Shown here: positions 1 through 11,455 of the stretch, piece after piece
Numbering within the stretch: position 1 is the stretch's first letter
Layout: each line of letters starts with the position of its first letter
From: Gnetum montanum
Lineage: Eukaryota; Streptophyta; Gnetopsida; Gnetales; Gnetaceae
Assembly: GCA_015680685.1 (NCBI GenBank)
Contig: MNCI01009412.1
Location: 123,541-187,540, forward strand
DNA length: 64,000 nt
Direction of reading: 5' to 3'
Notes under the pieces: model-generated
Seen by the model: only the letters and a program-made list of their open reading frames with translations
Databases searched by the model: none
What the model was told of the DNA's origin: nothing
Translations under genes and position numbers: made by a program

Positions 1-59
1 CTTAGTAAAAAAATGGTAGATTAAACAAGGATGCATGACACACTGGCTACTATGCTGTG

Positions 60-82
60 CTATGCTACATAGCGTAGCATAG
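60..82. repeat. perfect inverted repeat in LTR
   Basis: Arms CTATGCTAC (60-68) and GTAGCATAG (74-82) are exact reverse complements around a 5-base loop. Related dyads recur through the U3 part of this LTR (also near 241-275) and in the LTRs of A and C. Confidence 0.8.
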
Positions 83-699
83 TGTAGCAATGATGCAAAA
101 ACAATAGAATGCCCCAAGGATGAACTCAGCAAGTCCAAAGGCTTTCTGACATGGAGGAAAAAAGTTGCTATTGTTTGCTTGACTAAGCCTTAGACAAATG
201 CTCTCATTTTCTATGCAAGACCTCTATCAAAACTAGTGGCTACACTACGTAGCATAGCACAGCATAGTGAGCAGTTACTTATGCTATGCCAACGTGCTAA
301 ACAGTGTAAGTAATGCAACACTTGAATGGAGGCATCAAAACACCTTTAGTTAGCTACAAAACTTGTTGGCAATGATTATTCTCACCTAGACACGTCTTCA
401 GTAGATAAAATCAACAAGTTTACTTCATTTTGCATACCCCTAGTCAATCCCTAAAATTGTCCCTATGCTTGACCCTGCTCGCAAGAGTAGGAAAGACATA
501 GTCTTGGATCATAGGCTCCATTTTGTTTTCATTGTTGGCATGCTTTCTGGATTTTGGTACATGAAGATTTAGTAGTATGGTCATAGCGTACCAAGGTTTA
601 CATTTGACATTGCGCACCTACATAGTATAGCCATGTTTGCACCTTGTGGAGCCCAGGACACGTGGCATCTAGATCACATTTTTCTCCTACTCCTAGACC

Positions 700-707
700 T
701 ATAAATA
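700..707 (+). promoter_or_regulatory. LTR TATA box
   Basis: TATAAATA at the position matching TATAAATA in the LTRs of A (29137, 46479) and C (56449). It is followed in each by a conserved stretch containing GGGTTGG. Conservation in four LTR copies supports a retrotransposon core promoter. Confidence 0.6.
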
Positions 708-1316
708 CCTTGATGAGCAATGCTCAAAGGGTTGGCTTTTTGCATGGTTGGATTTTAAGCTGGCTTTTGGAGAGCATAGTTGGCATTTTTGAGCACTCTA
801 GTTGGCTTTGAGTTTTCTAGTTGGCTCCAGAAATCCCTTTGTGAGCTTAGCATTTTGGCATCTTAGTGAGCAAAGTGGAAAGCATAAGAATCCTAAATAG
901 TAAGCTACTGACTATAGTTTAGAGATCTATGACCATACTGCTCTATGTAAGTTGTGCCTCTTCAGTGTTGCATGTTCAGTTGTACACCTTCCAACAGAAC
1001 AAAGGATCAAATCCGCAACCTTAGGGTGGTGCACTTTCTTACCCAATTCTATTTTGCTATTTGTTTACTATCATTGTGTTTTGAACTGTTTTCATTGTTT
1101 TACATTTATTGATCATCGATTTACTTCGCATACATCATTTCCAAAATGAACATTTACGAAATGTTGAGATACACCGATTAAGTTCCTATTTGATTGACCA
1201 GACCATTTAGGGCACCCCATTTCCGTTTCTCTCTAGCACGACCCTCGCACAGATCCAAGGTTAAACTGTTCACCCAGTAACCTCTCAGTGTTCCAGCCAT
1301 CGACGTTTTACGTGGC

Positions 1317-2444
1317 AAGGAATATAAAATAACTAAACTCTATACTGAATGCTTCTCTCTAGAAAGGAAATACTTAGATATAAATGTTAAGGTTCAAAAG
1401 CTAAACTAGTCCTATAAGCAAATAAGCAAAGATATAGTAAGTATAAGACATAGTGATGATAAGCTTACTAAAGATACGGAGATGCCTCAAGTTTTGCATA
1501 TCAAAAGAGAAATGGAAAAGGATTCTCATGGTGACATATGTACTACTATTTCACCTAATGGAGGTACACACCTAGGTTTGAATAATTAGCATGAATAAGA
1601 AAAATTATTTTCCATTACTATGGAAAATTTGGATATATAAAATCACATTGTTACATATGATTAAGATGTTATAATTTAACCAATTTATCTTATCAAAAGA
1701 AGAGTAGAAACCATATCTTGCTAACTAAAGAGGTTTGGAGATCTAAGAAGCATGATTAGGAAATTACTAAACATATTTAACTTCACTACGACAATGGAGA
1801 TACAAAAATTATTCATAGAAAAACTACTATTAATGATGAAAAATATATAAATAATAATCTTGGCATAAAGAGATGTAGACATCCAATAACATCAATGGAG
1901 AAACTCTATAAAGGAGAACATAATTATAAAATTACTTAAGCAAGAAACCTCCCAAAGCATGCAAGGTATGCATTGGTGCGTATGATTCCTTAACTTGCAT
2001 CACTTGTAGTATGTATTTTACTGTTTATATCTTAAATAAGTATAAGTACTATATGTCTCATAATCTTGGGTTTTCTTAGTTATATTAACATAATCATCCT
2101 TGGTAGCATCCTTCAATACCCTCTAGTATTCCAAATTTTTCTCATTCTTTAGGATCTGCATATATAGATAATACTTATCACTATTTTGGAGAGATGTATG
2201 ACTAGATGTCTTAACTAAGACATTCCAACCTAGGACAAGATGTCTTAACTATTTCTAATCCAGCTTAGGCAAGACATCTTACTTTTCTTCAAGACATCTC
2301 TTGTGCTTCACAACTCCTCTCAAAGACATCTTCTTATATAAATCTACTAATCATTTTTCTTTTCTTCCATCTCATTTCAAAACAAATATTTCCTACCTTG
2401 ATTGACCGTGGCTTCCTTCTCATTTCAGCTTCACTCTTTTTAGT
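1317..2444. other. AT-rich DNA without recognised gene
   Basis: Nothing coding is recognisable. From about 2200 to 2335 the motif AAGACATCTT or its reverse complement recurs about five times, just upstream of the degenerate frame that starts at 2445. The same motif returns at 3845-4070. Confidence 0.5.
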
Positions 2445-3240
2445 GTGGTTTTCATGGCTCACAAGAAAATAGGAACTTCAATGTTGCCTCCATGCATGTC
2501 CAAGGATACTAAAAAGGCATCATTAGGAAAATCTAACTCTTATAAGTGTCAATTCCATTCCATAGATGCTCAAAATAGGTTTGAGAACAATCTATGTGTG
2601 TCTATTATATCTAAACACAATCTAAATTTTCATCATCATCATCAACATGAATTATTATTATGTTTTGAGGCTCTAGGATAGACAATAATTATTTCTATAA
2701 CTATGCATATTCCTGAGGAGTTGGTGTGTGAATTGTTTAGTAATAATAGTATTACAAATGCTTATATTAGGACTTTAATTTTGATGATTAGGGGAGTTAT
2801 TCTTGAACTATCTTCTCAAGTTATCAATGCTTTACTTGTGAATTCTAGTGTTGATGTTCATAGAGTTGTAATTTACACTATAGATAATATTTTCACAAAT
2901 GGTATCACTCCTATCATATATAATGAATTTGATAATGTAATTTTTGGTATCTTAGTTATTCATAGAGATGGTAATGTATATAGACATTAGATGTTTCAAG
3001 ATGCATCTACCCTTTCACTCATTATGATGTATAATATCATAGTTAATAGAGGAAGTTAGAATTATTTGCTATCATCATTGACAATTGTGCTATATTACTT
3101 GCTGATAGGATAGTCATTAGATTTGGGGCATGATATTTTCAAGGATATGTTAGGCATGTATACATGAGAGTGCATTTATGAACACCCTCTTCTTATTAAT
3201 CTACTTAAATTCCTGGTGGGTGTTCTCATTCCACATCTCC
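2445..3240 (+). pseudogene. degenerate plant-transposon-type domain protein
   Basis: One frame runs 2445-2990 with a single stop at 2679-2681; similarity continues weakly to about 3240. The order of features resembles the retroelement-associated 'putative plant transposon protein' domain common in plant genomes: an F-x5-A-x-x-RF start, a G-W-type position (here G-stop, explainable as TGG to TAG), a segment P-EELVCELFSNN resembling the family's P-LVREFYAN, then ILMIRGVILELSSQVINALL resembling VRG-x-x-x-x-FS-x-x-IN, and a later IP-HLLI-type segment. The family call rests on remembered motif spacing, not on a search. The copy is broken. A polypurine tract and an LTR-like start follow at 3608-3622, so it may be the internal part of a non-autonomous LTR element. 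Confidence 0.5.
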
Positions 3241-3607
3241 TCATTGTAAAGAATAATGGAATACTACCAAGTAGTCTAATAAGAGGAGAATTCATGACTT
3301 TTTGTTACATGATATGATTATATAGCATTAATGGCTTTATCATTATCTTTCATATTATAGCATATTTTATGTAAATACAAAGCATATGGAATGCATGTAA
3401 TGGATAGACATGGGTAGACTTTGGATGTGACTTATTCTTGATTATTCTAGAGACCATTGCTAATGGAAGAGTAAATGTTAACCTTAATCCATCATCATTT
3501 TCCATCGTTACTACCATAGGATTTTATTTTTTGTAATTTATTACATATTAAAAACTATATATATATATTCTTGTAGTAATCCATTTTCTCATGTTTTGGA
3601 TATTACC

Positions 3608-3635
3608 AAAAATGAGGAGATTGTTGACATTTTGG
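3608..3635 (+). repeat. polypurine tract and possible copia-type 3' LTR start
   Basis: A purine-rich tract (AAAAATGAGGAGAT) is followed directly by TGTTGACATTTTGG at 3622, the usual look of a polypurine tract and 3' LTR start in plant LTR elements. I could not find a convincing matching 5' LTR or the end of this LTR, so the element limits are unknown. Confidence 0.4.
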
Positions 3636-4762
3636 TATGTAAAAATCTTGAAAAATTGAGTATTTGTTAGTATGCTTGTAACATCTTGTAGTCCAATAAA
3701 TATACATAAAAATTATTAAGGAGATCAAGACAAGAGCATAAATTAGCAAACTAGGATACTAAAGTTCAACAAGAAATTGCAAGGATTTGGAAAAAATCAC
3801 AAGGATGTAAGATGTGTAAATTCCAAAGAAAACATCCTAGAGACTACCAAGACATCTCATTCTACTGTAAGATGTCTCTATTGAGAAGCTCTAGTCTTAG
3901 GCATGATATCTCTACAAAATATTAGATGTCTCAAGTTATAGAAAGATTTTTGAGCCATGAAATGTCATGTAAGACATCTTGAAATGAGTTAAGATATCTT
4001 ATTCAAGATGTCTAAGGTAAAATAATATGTCTTACCTACAAGATGGAAAGCACATTAAGATATCTTGAGGTCATGGAAGATATATCAACTATCAATTTCT
4101 AACCATTGTATAAATTCCAATGAGCATTTGATGTTGAAAAGGCTATAAAAGAAAGTGATACCTTTTTGGAAAATTCAAGCACTATTATTATGATCAAGCT
4201 CTTAATGTATACATCTTTTTAAAATTTTTTGTACTTCATTTCTCCATCAATTGATGAATTATTGATTATTTTCTTAGGATAAAAATCAATAAATTAGAAG
4301 CTTAGTTTTTTTTCTTCCTTGATCTTTCTATCTTTCATTGTAAGCCCTAAAGGGGTGTATGTACTTCTTGAGAGAAGTCATCTCTTGAGCTTATTGGAAT
4401 CTTAAGGATTTACATATGTTTTTGAGAGAAAATAATCCTTGTAGAGCTTAAGAGTTTGTAAAGGTTGTGATGTCCTTGAAACCATATTTTTAAAGGAGTA
4501 AATTTCAAAGCTATGCAAGGATTCTATCCTCTGAGTGTTGACATATCCAAGTTGGGGAACCATGCACATTTTTTATGAAAATATTTGATCTCAATGTCTA
4601 GAACTTATTCAACTATCCTTCTAAGTTCTCAAACCTTAACCCATGTGCAAACATGATAATTAACAACTGCATTAATTTTGTAGCCAAGACAAAAATATAA
4701 AAATGAAATGAAAATCGTATGAGGTAACCTAAGCTTTGAAGCCTTTAGAATGATATTTTTGT
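3636..4762. other. AT-rich DNA, probable LTR of unassigned element
   Basis: No gene seen. AGACATCT and AAGATGTCT motifs recur between about 3845 and 4070, the same motif as at 2200-2335. This stretch ends where element Z begins. Confidence 0.4.
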
Positions 4763-6313
4763 TGAAAAACCACCAAAAATTCATGTTGCAAATTGTAACT
4801 TTCATTTCCCAACTTGAGGCAATAATTCATTGTAAATATAAGATTTGTAGTCCATGAGCTACAATCTTACATACTTTAACTTTTTGGAGCTGAAAAATGC
4901 CTTAAAGGTTGTTGTTGCCTCACTTCCCAAGTGAACAAAGTTATCTCATGTTCATATTTACGCTTGGGAAGGGTGAAGATGCCTTGGGAATGGCCAAAAT
5001 TAGCATTTTCATGGGTTTATATAGGGTTATAGCCTCAGCAATGCTAGCACCATCTACCCTCCTTGGTGTTGATGGAATAGATAGAATCTCCCATTTCCAA
5101 ATCAACATAGTCACCACAAAACCCAATGTAGATGTAGCATGGGAACTATTGGGATTTTCCATTTTGGAATCTGTAGGATTTTTTTGGAATTGGTGGGATT
5201 TTCTATTTCTAGTTCTACTTTCATTTTTTCAACAATGGCTAGTGTGGTCACCCCAAGTCTTCAAAAATTGTAGCATAGCCAACATAGATAGCATTTTCCA
5301 TGAATTCTAGCATTTCACACAATTTCCAACAGTTTTCTTATTTTTTGACATTTTCACATTTTCCACATTTTCAATAGTTCTCAACGTTTCCCAACAACTT
5401 TAGCATAGTCCACAAATGCTAGTGTAGTTGGGATGGTATGAATGTAGTCACAAAAGTCCAGTTACTATTTATAGTAAATGGATGGATTTTGGTCACTGTG
5501 GTGTATTCCAAACTTACTATAAATAATAACTATGTTGAGAATTGTAACCTGCAAATTAGAATCAATTTGTCAACAATCATGATAGTGATGTATAGGTTCC
5601 CAAAATAATAATTCCATACCTATAAAACCAAAACATAGATACCTTATTCTACTTCCAAACTTTAAGCATTTTCCATAGCCTAAGAGCATTTTTGCAACCA
5701 AGAGGCCTTGCAACCTTGTAATCCCTTTAGTAGTAGAAATTGGTATCTATGCTAGGCATAGTGAGTCCAACGTAATACCATTGCATCAGAGGTTGAATAC
5801 CAATCCATGACCAAAATTTCTATATAGGTGGAAATTTGTGTGAAGGTGATAGAAACTAGAGTTAGAAAGTATTCGAATCGTGGAGTTTCAAGTGTATATC
5901 ATAGGCTCCAAAAGACTTCAAGGTTCTTCAGGAAATTTCTTGTGCACTTAGGAAAAGTTTGTACTTTATGAACCCACAACTTTATTTTCTATTTTTAATA
6001 AAGTCATAGTTCATTGTTGTGTAGGTCAAATTTCACATTTTCATTTTTGTGTCATTTTCCATTTTGGATCTACAATTTCATTTCCACTTACATTTCCATT
6101 TTCATTTAGATTTAGATTTTCATTTTTGTTTATGTTTACATTTCTATTTACGTGGCCATTTTACACTTTCATAAGTCCTTGGGTAATCAACCATAATATC
6201 TAGGATGCCTTGAATCTCATTAATAGAGGCCATTGGGATTTGAGGCTAAAACTATTCTGGCACATGGGATATTCTAGTATTTGTTATAGCAATCAAAATT
6301 TTGAGGTCCAATA
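4763..6313 (+). repeat. Element Z 5' LTR
   Basis: Direct repeat of 15413-16971. A TATAAAAC box at 5621-5628 is conserved in the 3' copy at 16294-16301. The end is set by the CCAATA just before the primer-binding-like site. Confidence 0.9.
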
Positions 6314-6319
6314 GTTTTC

Positions 6320-6336
6320 TAGTTCTAGAAGGAGGG
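6320..6336 (+). other. Element Z primer-binding-like site
   Basis: TAGTTCTAGAAGGAGGG lies 6 bases after the 5' LTR. It aligns with TGGTGCTAGGAGGAGGG in A, TGGTGCTATAAGAAGAG in C and TGGCACTAGAAGAAGGG in Y. The site starts TGG in the other copies, as expected for pairing to a tRNA 3' CCA; here TGG has become TAG. I cannot name the tRNA. Confidence 0.6.
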
Positions 6337-7204
6337 CCTCTACTTAAATTCTTGCCCATAAACCCTATTTCAAACCTTTTCCCAACACCATGCCTACTAC
6401 ACTTCCAACTCTAAGATCCAATTCCATTATCCCATTAACATATTCCATTGCTACCCAAATCCTTTTCCATATCTCAAAATATTTGTGATGATTAAATTGG
6501 GTTTCTACTGCACTTTCACAACAATTATTGATTTCATTGAAGCTAGTGTAGTTGATCATAAAAATCCATTTCGAAATCTAAAACTATTTTCCATTTTATT
6601 CTAGAAGAATTATTTCATTTTAGAAGCCTTATTCCATTTCAAAACCCAATTCCATTGGGAAAACCCATTTCTATTGTTGGGAAAACCATCTTTTTTCACT
6701 TCCATCACTCACTATAGTTGGTTGAGAAATTTCAATAGTCCACTTCACCAACATTTAGCATAGACTCCACTAGGAGGGCTAGCGTAGTTGGGAGTTGCTA
6801 TCATTAGCCCTGGCTATTCACAATATTTCACAGTAACAGTTTCCCACTACCTTTTCCATTTTTGGTCAACTACATTAGTGGATTATTCCACTTATTATGT
6901 TCTTTACTAAAAATAGTAAAAAATGTTAAAATCATATTTTTGATAATGTCATTCAATCATTCTATCATCTTATCCTTTAACTTCATTGACAATGCATTTA
7001 GCTAGTAGGGCATTAAGGTGTATGAACCCACGTAGCTTGATATAATGGAATGTATGCAATCCTTAAGGCTTAGGAGGTGATGTCCTGAGTTTTTAGTGAT
7101 AAAAAAAGATATCTATGAATTTTTTTGCAAAAAAAATTAGGATTGCACACTAATTCCAAGAATGAAAGTAGAAGTTAAACAAGAATACAACCTTATCCAT
7201 TGAG
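6337..7204 (+). other. Element Z untranslated leader
   Basis: Lies between the primer-binding-like site and the gag start inferred from comparison with Y. No gene or clear signal seen. Confidence 0.5.
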
Positions 7205-9160
7205 ATGGAAAGGAATACATTCCCTCCACATATGAAAAAATACCACTAATGGAAACCAATGCATGCATCCTATCTCAACTGATTGAGATGGATGAAGAGG
7301 ATGAAAAAGCTAGCTCAAATAAGTAGCACGAGGAAGAGGATGAGTTCAAAATAGAGTTCAAACATGAGAACATTATAGATGGGCTTTTCCAACAAGCGAC
7401 TCCTAAAGCCATCTTGCATATCTTCATTCCTCTCACCTCTTCCATGAGATATATCTCTCAATCTTTGTCTCCTCCCTATTTGACCATGTTTGAGCCCATG
7501 CTCATGATAGCAATGTACCAAACATAGTTGGTGACATAGTCAACTACCTTTCACTTCTCCATGTTGTTCACTATGTAACCTTGATTAGTGAAACCATTGT
7601 CAGTGCTGGTCACGATCACTAATCCTCTCATCATCCAAATTGGGTCCAAAATGTGATTCCAAGAAACCCAGGTATTACATACCCCTTTTTTCCCATTTTT
7701 GACCTAGATACTAGCAAAAATATCTTTCTCTCTTTTTTCTTGCCCATCTACAAAAATTATAATCCAACCTCTCTCTTTAGTTCCATAATTGATAGTGAGG
7801 TCACAAGCCTCTCAATAGACATTGTAGCCTTTTGTGCATACCCCACGATTGATAGGGGCATCCTATGACCTAGATCTAGCCTTTTAGATGATCTAGGACC
7901 TAACTAAAGAGGTGAAGAGGCTCATGGTCTCTACTTCCTACACTGTAAAGATCATGGACTTTTATTAGGATAATCCAATTAATCTAGTGGAACCATAATT
8001 AACTCTTTCCCTTGGTGTTTCCATTCCATAATTTACCAAGTACAATGACAATGGTAATCCCAACTGCCATCTCATAACCTTCCACTTGAAGTACTTGTTA
8101 TTTCAAGCTTGGCCTCATACAATCATGATAATTTTACCTATATCTGTTGTGGGAACGGCCCTTGGCAGGTATTATGCCTTGCCAAGAGGATCCATATCCT
8201 CCTTGGAAGACTTGATATCATAATTCATTAATTTCTTAAAGTACAACTTGAAGCTTGATACCACCCTTGACTAGCTAAAGGTTAAGGAAGGACTCCTTAA
8301 ACTAGTGCAAAGTTTCATCCAACAATGGAACCCTTTGCTTAATGAGATTATGAAACCAATAGTTGAAACACATCTTCTAGCTTTCTTTAAGGGGATAGTT
8401 AATGACTTCATCAAGTTAAAATTGTACTAACTTGATCCATGATTAGTTAGTTAGACCTTATAATAGACTAAGAACATAGAAGATGTTGTAGAGGTCAGCC
8501 ATGACCCATCCTATCTAGCATATAAAAGCCAACATGCATGAAAGGATAAGAAGAGGGTTAGAGAAAACAAATGTAGCAATGGCCACTATAGCAAAAGAGA
8601 ATAAGACAACTACCCAAGGGCTAAGAATAAACCAACCCATAGCCCATGCTAACAATAATGACAACTAGCCTTCAACATCAAGGACCTCTACATCAACTAC
8701 TTTGAGTGAAAAGACTAGTGAAAATACACTAGGTTACCATTAAAGGCATAACAACTCTTGGATAAATAATTAAAGAGTGTGAGGATACAGTATAAATAAA
8801 TGACTAAAAATTCCTATAAGAGGCATGGGAGGCTATTTGAGATAGCGAAAGAGCCCACTTGAATAACCAAAGATGATCCTCTAGTGCCTAAGTATTTTAA
8901 GCTTGATTGCTTTTGCCACTATGATCCATTGCTAGGTCATGATACTGATTTCTATCTTGTGCTGAAAGATTATGTACAAAAGATGATAGATAAGGGAGAA
9001 CTAGTTGTTAACACCTCCAACCTAGTTAGGATTATGAATCAATCAATGCATGTGTACAAAGAGCCATTAAACACCAATAACAGCTTGTATACCATACCCA
9101 TGTTCAATGTTAACCACAATCCAAGGCCTGTGAGGGACTCGTTCATGACCTGAGTACCTC
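7205..9160 (+). pseudogene. gag: Element Z gag (degenerate)
   Basis: Gag forms the virus-like particle and packages element RNA. The start ATGGAAAGGAATACATTCCC at 7205 matches the gag start of Y. An acidic segment (EMDEEDEK, near 7290) follows, then the capsid-type region at about 7870-8530 matching the long gag frame of C, including a K-V-MDFY-type stretch and a later LD-LK segment. A nucleocapsid knuckle at about 8905-8950 reads C-F-C-H...GHDTDFY, where the last ligand is Y rather than C. Multiple stops and frameshifts make it non-functional. Limits are approximate. Confidence 0.75.
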
Positions 9161-9719
9161 CTTGCAATGAAAGAGGCCCTTCAACTTCTAGTAGTTCAAG
9201 GCCCCCCTTTGTTGTGAGAATCCCATCACCAACACCTTCCAAGGAGCCTTTTGTAATTTGAGTGCCTCCCCCTCTTGCAACAACTAAGTCCACCCACACG
9301 ACTAAACAATGACCACCCATGGTGACTAATGCAATAGCCTCTTCCTCCCATGTAACCAATAATAACCAAAAGGACTTAACCAAGTAAATAAAGAAGCCCA
9401 TGAAAAAGTTCAATAACTAAAATGATAAGCAAGATAAGGGATGGAAGGAAGTGGGCTTACCAAAGCCCACTTCCATATCATCTATGCTCATAAACTCAAC
9501 TATCTAGGTTACTTCAACCAATACACCAATGGGAGGACCCTAAGACGCAAGAGAAAGTGGAAGAGCCAAGGCCACAACCACCCCAACATAAAGTCTACAT
9601 TTTGGGATGCATGCAGGAAGTTCATAATAATAAGAGTGAAGTACCCACAATCAATAACAAGGACTTCCTAAATGCAATGGAATAAGTCAAGTAGTCTTTC
9701 AAATAGAAAAATACAACCT
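9161..9719 (+). other. Element Z gag-protease linker
   Basis: Low-complexity coding remnant between the knuckle region and the protease; it aligns loosely with 32700-33060 of A. No domain is recognised. Confidence 0.4.
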
Positions 9720-10580
9720 TGAGTGTGTGTGACCTAGTCATGACTTTTGCTACAAATTGTGAAAAACTAGTTAAGATGTTGATCTCCATCCCCATTAGTG
9801 AGGATATCCTTGCTAATGAAGAATCCATTCATGCTGTAATGATGCCTTCTTTTGTTAGGAAAGCAAGATAAACATCATTAGTATTTCATGATAGTGAAAT
9901 CAACAAAACCCTCAAAATATCAAGGTGATGAGGGCATACATCTTTATAATGATAAGGGTTGGATATTATAAATTACATAGGGTGCATGTTAATGATGGGG
10001 TAGTCACAAATGTTATACCTTACACCATTTTTGAGCATTTTTCTTGATAGAGAAAATGCAATACATGACAACTTCAGTCCGCAAATCCTTCAATGAATCG
10101 TAGGTTTCTAATAAAGGCTCCATCTTTCTAGATTTTGTGGTAGGGAAAAAATTCCAAAAAATAGTAAACTTCATGGTGGCAGAGGAAACACTAGGATTCA
10201 ACCTTATCTTGGAAAGGTCTTAGCTAGCTTAACTATGAGCTATGTCTTCATTTGTCCATCATGAAATTCACCTACCTTATGAGGGAGGTGAAGTAATCAT
10301 CCACAACGATAGTGTGGTTTCCTTGGCAGTTAGCAATGTCGATGTAGAATAGGGGTCTAAAGTGGAATTTCAAGAAGAAACTTCCACTATTAGCCACAAA
10401 ATTGAAGAGCTTGAGGTGGCAAAAAAGGCCAAGACAAACAATGATTAACCTATTGATGCACCATGGGAGGAGCTTCTATTTAAAATCACTAGTGAAGGAG
10501 ATGGGGAATACAAGCTCATGCATCGTAGACCGTATACATTTCCTAGTCTCTCAAAGGTTAGGAAACATCTACACAAGTAA
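9720..10580 (+). pseudogene. pro: Element Z aspartic protease (degenerate)
   Basis: Retropepsin-like protease that would cut the Gag-Pol polyprotein. The segment VHVNDGVVTNVIP (about 9984-10020) aligns with VDDG(A/E)-TNVIP in A, C and Y; the catalytic Asp of the D-x-G motif is Asn here. It ends with KVRKHLHK and a stop at 10578-10580; the same C-terminal phrase and stop position occur in A, C and Y. Confidence 0.75.
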
Positions 10581-11446
10581 TGTGTACCCCTAGCCCTCAT
10601 ACCCCATGCACCTATGACCATGTAACCAAACGTATTTATAGCCTTTTAGCATAGTTTACATTTTCCCTTTGCTTTATGTTAAAGTTAGATTTGTATTTAA
10701 TTTATAGTTTATTTTGTTTTTCATTTTTAATTTTAAAGTATTTTTTTTATTAAAAACAAATGTTATAAAAATTTTAAAACTCGAAGAAATCCATAAACAT
10801 TTTTATGTTTTTCTTTATTGTATGGCCCACTAAGGTCTTAAATTGACAAAAATGTGAGGTCCCACCATGCCCTAAAACTAGCAACTACTATGGTCCACTA
10901 AGGCTTAAAACTTGTAAAATCTAACCCTATTTGACTAGTATTGGCCAAGTTTTACGACATGTATTCCATTTTGGAAAATTTGATCTTGTTTATGGTGTTT
11001 TGACCTTCTGATGCATTATTGACCTCATTGAGCCTCACATTTACCTTTGTTTTCTCTATTATGGCTTATGTTCATCCTTGTTTAGCCTTTGAGTGGTGCT
11101 AAATGATGGGGTTCAACCATATCTAACCATTGTTTAACACCAAGTAAATATGTCCTTCCAAGACCTTAAACTAGTGAAACATAACATTAGTTAACCATGT
11201 TTGCCTTATTTCTTATATTTCTATGGTGTTTCAACTTGTTTTGACCTTTATTGGCATCTATTTTGCCTTTGTTCCATCTTATTTATGTTCATGCACATCT
11301 TGTGGCCTTGGTTAACCTTATTTGCATTTTTTGTAACATTGGGATAGCATGTGTTGGCATATTTACTAAGGTATTTTATATAATTTTAATATCATTTACT
11401 TATTTTTACCTAGATGCTACTTAATGTGCTTATGGTTGACATGTAG
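10581..11446 (+). other. Element Z protease-RT spacer, possible intron
   Basis: About 0.87 kb with no coding signal. It carries scattered copies of the family motif ACCTTAAACTAGC (around 10830-10910 and 11150-11180) and ends in a splice-acceptor-like stretch with CTTAATGT and ACATGTAG|GATC, matching CTTAACAT and TTTTGTAG|GATC in A. Ogre elements are known for an intron at this place; splicing here is inferred. Confidence 0.45.
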
Positions 11447-11455
11447 GATCAGAGT

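Larger units (their letters stand above)
1..1316 (+). mobile_element. LTR, 3' part, Tat-like gypsy subfamily I (truncated by window edge)
   Basis: This stretch matches the LTRs of elements A and C further right: the same arrays of short dyads built on CTATGCTAC/GTAGCATAG, a TATAAATA box, a shared stretch ending in a phrase close to CCTCTCAGTGTTCCAGCC, and an end near 1316 (ACGTGGCA). No primer-binding-like site follows, unlike the 5' LTRs of A and C, so this is either the 3' LTR of an element lying to the left or a solo LTR. The last base of the LTR is set by comparison and may be off by a few bases. Confidence 0.8.

Noticed and set aside
60-82. microRNA precursor from the LTR dyad
   Set aside because: Stem is only 9 bp and no longer fold-back is evident.
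4909-5310. 133-residue frame at the start of the Z 5' LTR
   Set aside because: LTR sequence; the frame is not kept in the 3' LTR, where other frames are open.
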